From Nitriliruptoraceae bacterium (GTDB taxonomy: Bacteria > Actinomycetota > Nitriliruptoria > Nitriliruptorales > Nitriliruptoraceae), in the NCBI GenBank assembly GCA_003554005.1, contig PWEU01000111.1, positions 1 to 8,002 of the forward strand: a stretch of DNA of 8,002 bases, in the 5' to 3' direction. This document shows, in pieces, positions 1 through 6,680 of the stretch. The notes beneath the pieces were generated by a model. It worked only from the letters and a program-made list of their open reading frames with translations. It was not told the DNA's origin and made no database searches. The stretch's first letter is position 1; each line of letters begins with the position of its first letter. Made by a program: the position numbers and the translations under genes.

Positions 1-528
1 AACAACAACGGCTACGCCCAGGACAACGAGATCTCCTGGTTCGACTGGTCCGAGATCGACCACGACCTGCTGGCCTGGACCCAGGAGCTGATCGACCTGC
101 GCAACGCCCACCCGGTGTTCCGGCGCAAGCGCTTCTTCGAGGGCCGGGCCGTGCGGGGTGAACGCTTCAGCGACATCGCCTGGCTGACCCCGGACGGGGA
201 GCTGATGTCGGACGAGCACTGGGAGTCGGGGTTCGCCAGATCGCTGCAGATCTTCCTCAACGGGTCGGGGCTCGCCAGCGCCGACGAGCGGGGGTTGATG
301 GTGCTGGACGACTCCTTCCTCCTGCTGATCAACGCCCACTACGAGGAGCTCACCTTCACGCTGCCGGCTGAGGGGCCGAAGGGACCCTTCACGGTCCTCC
401 TGGACACCGACGAGCGCCGCCTCAGGGCCCCCGACGACGAACGTGAGGAGATCGCTCTCGGCGGTGAACGCGCCGTGCCGCCCCGCGGCATGGTGGTGCT
501 CCGCCAGCAGAACGGGGCCCCAGGATGA
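1..528 (+). CDS. glgX: Glycogen debranching enzyme GlgX/TreX, C-terminal part (5' end outside window)
   Basis: This is the last 175 residues of a GH13 isoamylase-type debranching enzyme, which hydrolyses alpha-1,6 branches of glycogen and releases linear maltooligosaccharides in the cytoplasm. The reading frame is open from base 1. It begins with NNNGYAQDNEISWFDW (bases 1-48), a hallmark near the end of the catalytic barrel in GlgX/TreX. The segment LIDLRNAHPVFRR (about bases 91-129) and the C-terminal beta-sandwich follow, including FARSLQIFLNG (about 235-267) and LLLINAHYEE (about 319-348). The catalytic Asp/Glu residues lie upstream and cannot be checked. The TGA stop at 526-528 overlaps the treY start as ATGA, so the two genes are probably translationally coupled. 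Next to treY, the enzyme could equally be named TreX; the sequence does not separate the two names. The family call is firm. Confidence 0.95.
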   Translation, partial: NNNGYAQDNEISWFDWSEIDHDLLAWTQELIDLRNAHPVFRRKRFFEGRAVRGERFSDIAWLTPDGELMSDEHWESGFARSLQIFLNGSGLASADERGLMVLDDSFLLLINAHYEELTFTLPAEGPKGPFTVLLDTDERRLRAPDDEREEIALGGERAVPPRGMVVLRQQNGAPG

Positions 529-3125
529 AGCCGGCCGGCGGCGCCACCGGCGCGCGCGCGGTCGGGCGTGGGCCCGCCGAGCGGCCGGTGCTGTCCACCT
601 ACCGGCTCCAACTGCACGATCGCTTCACCTTCGCCGACGCCGAGCGGGTGGTGCCCCGGGTCGCCGACCTCGGGGTCAGTCACCTCTACCTGTCGCCGTC
701 GCTCGAGGCGGTCCCGGGCTCCACCCACGGCTACGACGTGATCGATCCGACCCGCATCCGGGCCAGCTTCGGTGGGGAGGAGGGCCTGCGCGCCCTGGCC
801 GCCACCGCGCACGCCGCCGGGCTCGGCCTGATCCTCGACATCGTCCCCAACCACGTGGGGCTGGTCAGCCCGGGCAACCCCTGGTGGTGGGACATCCTCG
901 CCCACGGGCCCTCGGGCCGCTACGGCCGCCACCTCGACATCCACTGGCAGCCCGGACCCCATGGGCAGCCGACCCTGCTCCTGCCGGAGCTCGGGGAACC
1001 GCTGCCCGAGGCCCTCGCAGGCGACGCGCTGCAGCTCGCCCACGTCGAGGACGGCCTGGCTCCGGCCTGGCGGGTCGTCTACCACGACCACGCGTGGCCG
1101 GTCGCACCAGGGTCCCTCGAGGACGCCGACCTCGACCCCTCCGACGTCACCGGGACCATCGCGACCTGCCGCGAGGACCGGGACCGGTTCCGCTCGCTCC
1201 TGGACCGTCAGTACTACCGGCTCGGGTTCTGGCGGCGGGCCAACGAGGAGCTCGATCACCGCCGCTTCTTCGACATCGACACCCTCGGTGGCGTGCGGGT
1301 CGAGGATCCGGAGGTGTTCGCCGACGTTCACGCGGCAGTGCTCCCGCTGCTCGCCGATGGCACCCTGGACGGGCTGCGCATCGACCACCCCGACGGGCTG
1401 GCCGATCCCGTCGGCTACCTCGAGGACCTCCGCGCCGCGGTCGGCGAGGAGGCCTACCTGGTCGTCGAGAAGATCCTCGAGCACGGCGAGCGCTTCCGGG
1501 ACGAGTGGCCCGTGGCCGGCACGGTCGGCTACGAGCTGGCCGCCCCGACGCTCGGTCTCCACCTCGATCCGGCCGCAGGCCCGATCCTCGACGAGCTCCA
1601 GACCCGGCTGACCGGTGCCGAGGTGCACCGCGAGCGGTTGGTGGACGAGGCGAAGCGTGCGGCGCTGGAGTCCCTGTTCGGAGCGGAGCACGCCCGTGCC
1701 ACGGCGCTGGCGACCGCGGTGGTCTCCCGTGACGAGGAGGAGCTCGCGGCGGCGCTCACGGAACTGCTGGTCGTGTGGCCGGTCTACCGCCCCTACCTGC
1801 GGCCGGGGAAGGAGCCGGTGGACCCCCGGGACGAGGCGATCGTCGCCCAGGCCGTGGCACGGGCCAGCGCCCGCCGTCCGGACCTGGCCGCGGCCTGCCA
1901 CGACCTGGCCGCGGTGCTCATCGGCGGAGCAGCGGACGACGACACGGTGGCGTTCGTCACCGCCTTCCAGCAGCTGACGGGGCCGGCCATCGCCAAGGGC
2001 TTCGAGGACACCGTCCTGTACCGGGACCTCCGCTTCGTGGCCGTGAACGAGGTCGGGTCCGACCCAGCCGAGGTCGGGGTGTCGGTGGCGGAACTCCATG
2101 GACTCGACACCGAGGTGGCGGCGCACCGACCCGCGACGATGCGGCTGTCCTCGACCCACGACACCAAGCGCAGCGAGGACGTGCGGGCACGGTTGGCCGT
2201 GCTGGCCCAGCGACCGGGGTGGTGGGTGGCGACCGTCGATCGGCTCCAGACGCTGGCTGCGGGCGCCCGCAGCCTGCCGACCTCGTGGTCAGCGAGCGAC
2301 GACGACGCCCAGGTGGGTGCGAGCTGGCCCCTGCCCGCCCACGAGCACCTGGCCTGGCAGACGGCCGTCGGTGCCTGGCCGATCGACGCCGGGCGGCTGG
2401 GGGCGTACCTGGTCAAGGCGGCTCGGGAGGGGAAGCAGGCCACCAACTGGTTGACGCCCGACACCGACTACGAGGCGTCGCTCGAGCGGTATGCCAGGGC
2501 GCTGACCGAGGACGCGGCGCTGATCGCCGCGGTCGAGGAGGCCGTGGCGGCGATCGCGGAGGCGGGAGCGGTGACCTCCCTGGCGATGACGCTGACCAAG
2601 CTCACCGCGCCCGGTGTCCCCGACACCTACCAGGGCACCGAGGTGTGGGACCGGTCGCTCGTCGACCCGGACAACCGTCGGCCGGTGGACCACGACCTGC
2701 TGGCCGACCTGGCGGCTGAACTCGACGGTGCGGCGCCCTCACCGGAGCTGGCCGCGGCCCTGCTCGCTGCCCTCGAGGACGGGCGTGCCAAGCTGTGGGT
2801 GACCCGCCAGGTGCTGCGGCTGCGTCATGGACGGCCCGACCTGCTCGGACCCGACGCGAGCTTCCAACCGCTGTTCGCCCGCGGCCGCGACGCCCGTCGC
2901 GTGTGGGCCTGCGTCCGAGGGGACGGGGCGATCGCGATCGCCCCCTGCCGGGTTGGGCAGCTGGCGGGATCGGCCGCCGCGCTCGATCTCGGTGACACGC
3001 CCCTGTCGTTACCGGAGGGCGACCACCTCGACGTCCTCGCGGGCCGTCGGGTCACCGGCGGTGCCCAGCCCGTCTCGGCGTTGCTGGAGGGGTTCCCGGT
3101 CGCGCTGTACGTCAAGGAGCGGTGA
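525..3125 (+). CDS. treY: Maltooligosyl trehalose synthase TreY
   Basis: TreY is a cytoplasmic GH13 enzyme that rearranges the reducing-end alpha-1,4 bond of a maltooligosaccharide into an alpha,alpha-1,1 bond, giving maltooligosyl trehalose. All the expected blocks are present in the 866 residues. STYRLQ starts near residue 24 and HGYDV near 68. LDIVPNHVG is near 104-112. GLRIDHPDGL carries the expected nucleophile D287, and VVEKIL carries the acid/base E315. STHDTKRSEDVRARL carries D546, and YQGTEVWD is near 702-709. The length is slightly above the roughly 700-830 I expect for the family, and the first 20 or so residues are a low-complexity Ala/Gly/Arg extension. The ATG overlaps the glgX stop; no strong Shine-Dalgarno precedes it, which fits coupling. 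A GTG at residue 22 is an alternative start that would still keep the whole catalytic domain. The usual partner treZ does not follow; malQ does. Residues 244-245 read DH where I expect NY before RRFFD. Confidence 0.97.
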   Translation: MKPAGGATGARAVGRGPAERPVLSTYRLQLHDRFTFADAERVVPRVADLGVSHLYLSPSLEAVPGSTHGYDVIDPTRIRASFGGEEGLRALAATAHAAGLGLILDIVPNHVGLVSPGNPWWWDILAHGPSGRYGRHLDIHWQPGPHGQPTLLLPELGEPLPEALAGDALQLAHVEDGLAPAWRVVYHDHAWPVAPGSLEDADLDPSDVTGTIATCREDRDRFRSLLDRQYYRLGFWRRANEELDHRRFFDIDTLGGVRVEDPEVFADVHAAVLPLLADGTLDGLRIDHPDGLADPVGYLEDLRAAVGEEAYLVVEKILEHGERFRDEWPVAGTVGYELAAPTLGLHLDPAAGPILDELQTRLTGAEVHRERLVDEAKRAALESLFGAEHARATALATAVVSRDEEELAAALTELLVVWPVYRPYLRPGKEPVDPRDEAIVAQAVARASARRPDLAAACHDLAAVLIGGAADDDTVAFVTAFQQLTGPAIAKGFEDTVLYRDLRFVAVNEVGSDPAEVGVSVAELHGLDTEVAAHRPATMRLSSTHDTKRSEDVRARLAVLAQRPGWWVATVDRLQTLAAGARSLPTSWSASDDDAQVGASWPLPAHEHLAWQTAVGAWPIDAGRLGAYLVKAAREGKQATNWLTPDTDYEASLERYARALTEDAALIAAVEEAVAAIAEAGAVTSLAMTLTKLTAPGVPDTYQGTEVWDRSLVDPDNRRPVDHDLLADLAAELDGAAPSPELAAALLAALEDGRAKLWVTRQVLRLRHGRPDLLGPDASFQPLFARGRDARRVWACVRGDGAIAIAPCRVGQLAGSAAALDLGDTPLSLPEGDHLDVLAGRRVTGGAQPVSALLEGFPVALYVKER
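3114..3119 (+). promoter_or_regulatory. Ribosome binding site for malQ
   Basis: AAGGAG lies seven bases before the GTG at 3127 and inside the last codons of treY. It decides the malQ start: an upstream ATG in the same frame at 2827 would overlap treY by about 300 bases and lacks family-like sequence. Confidence 0.75.
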
Positions 3126-3126
3126 G

Positions 3127-5013
3127 GTGGATCACGGTCAGCTCGAGGCACTGGGGATCTGGACGACCTACTACGACGCCTTCGGGAACCGCTATCGGCT
3201 GAGCGAGGCGGCGGCGGAGCAGCTAGTGGCAGCCATGGACCTCGAGCCGGGGGAGTCGGTGCCCGATGGCCGGGACGCCGTGGTGGTCACCGGCCCCCAC
3301 CGCGGGGAGTGGGTGCCCGCAGGGGAGTTGGAGCTCGAGGACGGGACACGGCTGCGCGTCGACGGTCCCCTCCCGGCTGAGCTCCCCCTCGGCTACCACC
3401 GCCTCCACCGGGACGACGGCGTCACGACCACGATCATCTCGAGCCCCGGGTACGCGCCCGGGCCCCCCGAGCGGATCTGGGGGTGGTCCCTGCAGCTGTA
3501 CTCCGTGCGGTCCCAGCGCAGCTGGGGGGTGGGGGACCTGGACGACCTGCGTCGCCTGGCGGCCTGGTCGGTCGACCAGGGAGCCCGGGCGCTGCTGGTC
3601 AACCCCGTCGATGCCGTGGTCCACGAGGAGGAGCGCGAGGACAGCCCCTACTACCCGTCCTCCCGTCGGTTCCGGGACCCGCTCTATCTCGCCGTCGACC
3701 GGGTCCCGGGTGTGGAGGAGCTCGACGCCGACGAGCTCGCACGGCTCGCGGCGCTGGCGCGGGGCGACGGTGAGCGGATCGATCGCCGGCGGGTGGTGGC
3801 GGCCAAGCTGGCGGCTATGGAGCAGCTCTGGGAGCTGCGTGGTCGCGACGAGCAGGATCCAGGCTACGTGGCCTTCGTCGCCGAGCAGGGGGAGGCGCTC
3901 CGGCGCTTCGCCACCTTCGAGACCCTCAGCGAACTGCACGGTGGCGGCTTCCGCCGCTGGCCGCAGCAGCTGCGTGACCCCCGGGGTGCGGCCGTCGCCG
4001 CCGCTGCCGAGGAGCACGCCGACCGGCTGCGGTTCCACACCTGGTTGCAGTGGCTGCTGGATGAGCAGCTCCGGGTGGCCGGGGCGGCCGCCCCCCTTCT
4101 GCGTGACCTGCCGATCGGCGTGGACCCGGAGGGTGCCGACGCGTGGGAGTGGCAGGACGTGCTCGCCACCGACACCACCGTCGGGGCCCCGCCCGATGAG
4201 CTCGGCCCCGATGGCCAGGACTGGCTGGTCCCGGCCTTCGTGCCGTGGAAGCTCCGGCAGGTCGCCTACCGTCCCTTCATCGAGACGCTGCGCTCCGCCT
4301 TCCGGCACGCCGCGGCGCTGCGCCTCGACCCCGTGCTCGGGTTGTACCGGCTGTTCTGGATCCCGCCGGCCGGCCCGACCTCGGGGACCTACGTCAACCA
4401 GGACCGCGGGCCGCTGCTGGACATCCTCGCGCTGGAGGCGCACCGGGCGGGGGCCTACGTCGTCGGGGAGGACCTCGGGACCGTGATGGACGGGGTCCGC
4501 GAGGACCTCGTGGGTCGCGGGATGCTCCGGTACCGCGTGCTGTGGTTCGAGGAGCAGGAGCCCGCGCACTGGGACCGGCGCGGTCTGGGCTCGATCTCCA
4601 CCCACGACCTGCCGTCGATCGGCGGGCTGTGGAGCCGGGCCGAGATCGACGTCCTGCGCGAGGTCGGTGCCCACGTCGACGAGGAGCGCATCGAGCGCAT
4701 GCGTGGGGACCTGGCCCGGCGGGCCGGGGTGGCCTGGGACGCCAGTATCGAGGACGCCTGCGTCGCCGCAGCCCGGCTCCTGGGCGGGGCGGGCTGCGAC
4801 GTGGTCGTCGCCCAGCTCGAGGACGCGCTGGGGACCACCCACCGCATCAACGTGCCCGGCACCGATGCCGAGCAGCGCCCCGACAACTGGCGGCTCCCGC
4901 TCCCGGTGCTGCTCGAGGACCTGGCGTCCCACCCCACGGCCCAGCGGGTCGTGGCGGCCCTGCGGGAGGCGCGCCCCGTGGCCGGGACGGGTCGGGCTGA
5001 GGCGACCGGCTGA
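3127..5013 (+). CDS. malQ: 4-alpha-glucanotransferase MalQ (amylomaltase, GH77)
   Basis: MalQ transfers maltooligosaccharide segments between alpha-1,4-glucans in the cytoplasm, recycling short chains into longer ones plus glucose. The GTG start gives 628 residues; it is chosen for the AAGGAG seven bases upstream and because the treY stop ends only one base before. Residues 1 to about 110 form the N-terminal domain typical of actinobacterial MalQ. The GH77 barrel starts near IWGWSLQLYSVRS (from about 117), with SPYYPSSRRF (173-182) and DLPIGVDPEGADAWEWQDVL (327-346). The catalytic residues inferred from the family are the nucleophile D401 in RLDPVLGLYRLFW, the acid/base E448 in VVGEDLGTV, and D494 in STHDLPSIGGLW. 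The residue after the nucleophile is proline (codon CCC), where GH77 enzymes normally have histidine (CAC); all other motifs look intact. Clustering with glgX and treY suggests it re-lengthens oligosaccharides too short for TreY. Confidence 0.96.
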   Translation: MDHGQLEALGIWTTYYDAFGNRYRLSEAAAEQLVAAMDLEPGESVPDGRDAVVVTGPHRGEWVPAGELELEDGTRLRVDGPLPAELPLGYHRLHRDDGVTTTIISSPGYAPGPPERIWGWSLQLYSVRSQRSWGVGDLDDLRRLAAWSVDQGARALLVNPVDAVVHEEEREDSPYYPSSRRFRDPLYLAVDRVPGVEELDADELARLAALARGDGERIDRRRVVAAKLAAMEQLWELRGRDEQDPGYVAFVAEQGEALRRFATFETLSELHGGGFRRWPQQLRDPRGAAVAAAAEEHADRLRFHTWLQWLLDEQLRVAGAAAPLLRDLPIGVDPEGADAWEWQDVLATDTTVGAPPDELGPDGQDWLVPAFVPWKLRQVAYRPFIETLRSAFRHAAALRLDPVLGLYRLFWIPPAGPTSGTYVNQDRGPLLDILALEAHRAGAYVVGEDLGTVMDGVREDLVGRGMLRYRVLWFEEQEPAHWDRRGLGSISTHDLPSIGGLWSRAEIDVLREVGAHVDEERIERMRGDLARRAGVAWDASIEDACVAAARLLGGAGCDVVVAQLEDALGTTHRINVPGTDAEQRPDNWRLPLPVLLEDLASHPTAQRVVAALREARPVAGTGRAEATG

Positions 5014-5027
5014 CCGGGCTCGGTCGG
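5010..5027 (+). terminator. Possible hairpin terminator at the malQ stop
   Basis: Bases 5010-5016 pair with 5021-5027 around a four-base GGCT loop: GACCG with CGGTC, extended by one G-U and one C-G pair. The hairpin overlaps the malQ stop codon, and a G-rich stretch follows rather than a T-run, so it is at best a non-canonical terminator of the kind suggested for high-GC bacteria. Random sequence this GC-rich often yields such stems. Confidence 0.3.
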
Positions 5028-5068
5028 GGGACCGGGGTCCGGGCCGTTGCCGTGCCCCCGTCGCTGCG

Positions 5069-5266
5069 GCCGCGGATGGCCGACGTCCCACCCCGCGATC
5101 TCGACCACGGCGGCGCGGGGTCGGGGACCGGACACCGATGGCCGGCTTCGCGCCCCGCGGGCTCGACCACGGCGGCGCGGGTCACTCCCCGGGGACGGGA
5201 CACCGATGGCCGGCTTCGCGCCCCGCGACCTCGACCACGGCGGCGCGGGTCACTCCCCGGGGACGG
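5069..5266. repeat. 68-bp tandem repeat, about three copies, between convergent genes
   Basis: Two near-identical 68-bp units lie head to tail at 5131-5198 and 5199-5266, differing at only two bases (5160-5161 against 5228-5229). A diverged, shorter unit ends at 5130, with its matching landmarks 62 bp before those of the second unit (for example GATGGCCG at 5075, 5137 and 5205). The landmarks in order are GACACCGATGGCCGGC, CGCCCCGCG, TCGACCACGGCGGCGCGGG and TCACTCCCCGGGGACGG. The last block is the 3' end of the peptidase gene with its stop codon, so the last unit runs into that gene. Apart from a possible malQ hairpin, the repeat is nearly all there is between malQ and the peptidase gene. Confidence 0.9.
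5091..5249. terminator. Repeat-borne hairpins, possible bidirectional terminators
   Basis: Each repeat copy can form a GC hairpin with a 16-base loop. Stems are 5091-5097 with 5114-5120 (seven pairs, CCCCGCG with CGCGGGG), 5154-5159 with 5176-5181 (six pairs) and 5222-5227 with 5244-5249 (six pairs). Being inverted repeats, they form on either strand's transcript and sit just past the peptidase stop and about 80-240 bases past the malQ stop. No T-tracts follow, so a terminator role is inferred from position only. Confidence 0.3.
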
Positions 5267-6554
5267 GGAGGTCGCGGTCCACGACCAGCTCGAAGTGCAT
5301 CCCGTCGGGGACCGGCCAGTCACCGCCCCAGGGGAACCCGTGCGCCGCCATGACCTCGACGATCTCCTCGGGCATGGTCGGCTCGGCGCCGTAGTGGTTC
5401 CCGGCCACGTTCAGATCCACCGCGATCCCCCAGGCGTGGCTGGACAGCGCCGCCGACCCCTGGGTCCGGGGCGCCCAGCAACCCCCGAAGTCGTCGGCGT
5501 CCACCAGGTGCGCGAGACCACGGTCCACGAGCTCCTGCATGGCCGCCTGTAGCGGTGGGAACATGTCCCGGTGACACTGGGTTTCCCCAAGGATCGGGAC
5601 GGAATCCTCGGTGTAGTACTCCTGGAGCCAGGTCACCCCCTGGTGGATCCAGCGTCCCGGCCCGTCGGTGTAGGCGAACTCCCCGAAGTGTGCCTTCAGC
5701 CGCGCCGGCGGCATGACGCCGGCGGCGTGCCGGAGCACGGGGACCTCGCCGCCGAGCTCCACACTCGACCCACGCCCGGCGAGCTCGAGCAGGCGGGCGC
5801 GACCGCGGTCGTCGGGGGGCTCGACCGTGCGGGCGAGCAGGTAGCGGTCGGTGGCGACCGACAGCGGGCTTTCGATGGGGACCAGCAACTCGGCCGCCCC
5901 GGCCAGCTCGTCGGGCAGGACGCCGGCCACCGTGATCCGGGTCCCGTCGCTCAACCGGAGCTCGCCACCGGGCCCGAGCCGCCGCACCTCGGCCGAGCTC
6001 TCGCTCAGCAGCCCCTCGTCGGGCGCGAGCCCGAGGACCTCCTCGACGCCCAGCACCGCGTGGTAGCCGTCGGGATCGACGGCGAGCACCTCGAGGGGGA
6101 AGCGCCACCCGTCGGGTAACTCGTCCACGACGTCGCCGTTGGCGTCGACGGTGCCGATCAGCCCCAGCGTCGCCCCCCGCACCACCGTGACCGCCTCGAC
6201 GTCCTCCTCGGCGCCGACGGTCTCGGCCAGCCCGTCGGACAGGCCGCCCTGGGTGCTGATGGCCACCGTGTGCGGTGACCGGGCGGGGGAGGAGCGGTCG
6301 TCCCCGGCGTCGTCGTCCCCGGCCCCGTCGTCCCCGGCGTCGTCGTCCCCGGCGCGGCTTTGTGAGCGGTCCGCGTCGGCATCGGGGCCGTAGCCGGCGG
6401 CGGCCGATCCCGGCGGTGGTGGGCCCTCGGACCCTCCGGCCGCGACCAGCACACCGAGGGTGAGGAGGACGAACACGGCGACTGCGGGCAGCAACGCTCG
6501 GCGACGGGCCCGGGCACGGGTCCACGGGGCCGCCGGCGGTTCGGTGTCGGTCAC
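5250..6554 (-). CDS. Membrane-anchored M15/VanY-type D,D- or L,D-peptidase with acidic linker
   Basis: This is a predicted zinc peptidase of the M15 family (VanY-like, Peptidase_M15_4 type) that would cleave peptidoglycan peptides outside the membrane. The GTG start gives 434 residues. An Arg-rich N-terminus precedes one membrane segment (about 20-39), an uncleaved anchor or signal with the rest outside. Residues 45-95 are a low-complexity linker, including AGDDDAGDDG followed by AGDDDAGDD (68-86). Residues 100-230 form a domain of uncertain identity that resembles MacB/FtsX periplasmic domains by eye. The peptidase domain fills about 295-434. SSHAWGIAVDLN supplies H373 and D380, and GGDWPVPDGMHFEL supplies H420 as the third zinc ligand, with D417 three residues before it. 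C327 and C359 could form a disulfide. No clear Shine-Dalgarno precedes the start. Whether it is a D-Ala-D-Ala carboxypeptidase or an endopeptidase cannot be told. The gene is convergent with malQ, 126 bp after the glycosyltransferase. Confidence 0.88.
   Translation of the reverse strand: MTDTEPPAAPWTRARARRRALLPAVAVFVLLTLGVLVAAGGSEGPPPPGSAAAGYGPDADADRSQSRAGDDDAGDDGAGDDDAGDDRSSPARSPHTVAISTQGGLSDGLAETVGAEEDVEAVTVVRGATLGLIGTVDANGDVVDELPDGWRFPLEVLAVDPDGYHAVLGVEEVLGLAPDEGLLSESSAEVRRLGPGGELRLSDGTRITVAGVLPDELAGAAELLVPIESPLSVATDRYLLARTVEPPDDRGRARLLELAGRGSSVELGGEVPVLRHAAGVMPPARLKAHFGEFAYTDGPGRWIHQGVTWLQEYYTEDSVPILGETQCHRDMFPPLQAAMQELVDRGLAHLVDADDFGGCWAPRTQGSAALSSHAWGIAVDLNVAGNHYGAEPTMPEEIVEVMAAHGFPWGGDWPVPDGMHFELVVDRDLPVPGE
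6297..6353. repeat. 30-bp in-frame tandem repeat coding for the acidic linker
   Basis: A 30-bp unit starting at 6297 is repeated from 6327 for 27 more bases without a mismatch. Each unit also holds two shorter copies of GTCGTCCCCGGC. On the minus strand the unit codes for the decapeptide AGDDDAGDDG. Since the unit is a multiple of three, copy number can change without a frameshift. Confidence 0.9.
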
Positions 6555-6680
6555 GATGAGGAGGGCCCCGGCGGGTGCGTTGAGCCGGGTGCCTCTGGCG
6601 GTGCGCCCCGGCTGGGTCCGGAAGGGAAGATACCGGCCCGGTGCGCCGGTCCGGCCCGGTGCGCCGGTCCGGCCCGGCGA
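6555..6680 (-). other. Intergenic gap between the GT4 and peptidase genes
   Basis: These 126 bases lie between two minus-strand genes. The part nearest the GT4 stop holds an 18-bp tandem repeat. On the minus strand, TATCTT (6632-6627) fits the loose actinobacterial -10 pattern TANNNT, but no recognisable -35 element sits upstream, so a separate peptidase promoter is only a weak possibility. No convincing ribosome binding site lies next to the peptidase GTG; the bases just before it are CTCCTCATC. Confidence 0.4.
6633..6677. repeat. 18-bp tandem repeat, 2.5 copies
   Basis: The unit CCGGCCCGGTGCGCCGGT occurs at 6633-6650 and 6651-6668, followed by its first nine bases at 6669-6677, with no mismatches. 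It begins four bases beyond the GT4 stop codon. The unit is rich in short self-complementary CCGG blocks, so transcripts could fold here, but no T-run follows. Confidence 0.9.

Noticed and set aside
443..1732. 429-residue plus-strand frame within treY
   Set aside because: It is a shifted reading of treY with Arg/Pro/Gly-rich composition and no motifs, while the treY frame has every catalytic block.
339..2159. 606-residue open frame on the minus strand opposite glgX/treY
   Set aside because: It lies antisense to clear treY coding sequence, has no family motifs, and is the kind of long empty frame that high GC produces.
3223..5091. 622-residue open frame on the minus strand opposite malQ
   Set aside because: It is antisense to an intact GH77 gene, low in complexity (rich in Gly, Pro, Arg, Val), and has no recognisable domain.
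5069..5266. CRISPR array
   Set aside because: The 68-bp units are contiguous and near-identical along their whole length, with no unique spacers and no cas genes nearby.
5052..5552. Small plus-strand frames through the 68-bp repeats into the peptidase 3' end
   Set aside because: The repeated peptide is just the DNA repeat translated, and the rest is antisense to the conserved zinc-binding region of the peptidase.
6626..6632. Promoter for the peptidase gene around TATCTT on the minus strand
   Set aside because: Only a loose -10-like match is present, with no -35 partner; it is mentioned in the gap entry but not called as a promoter.
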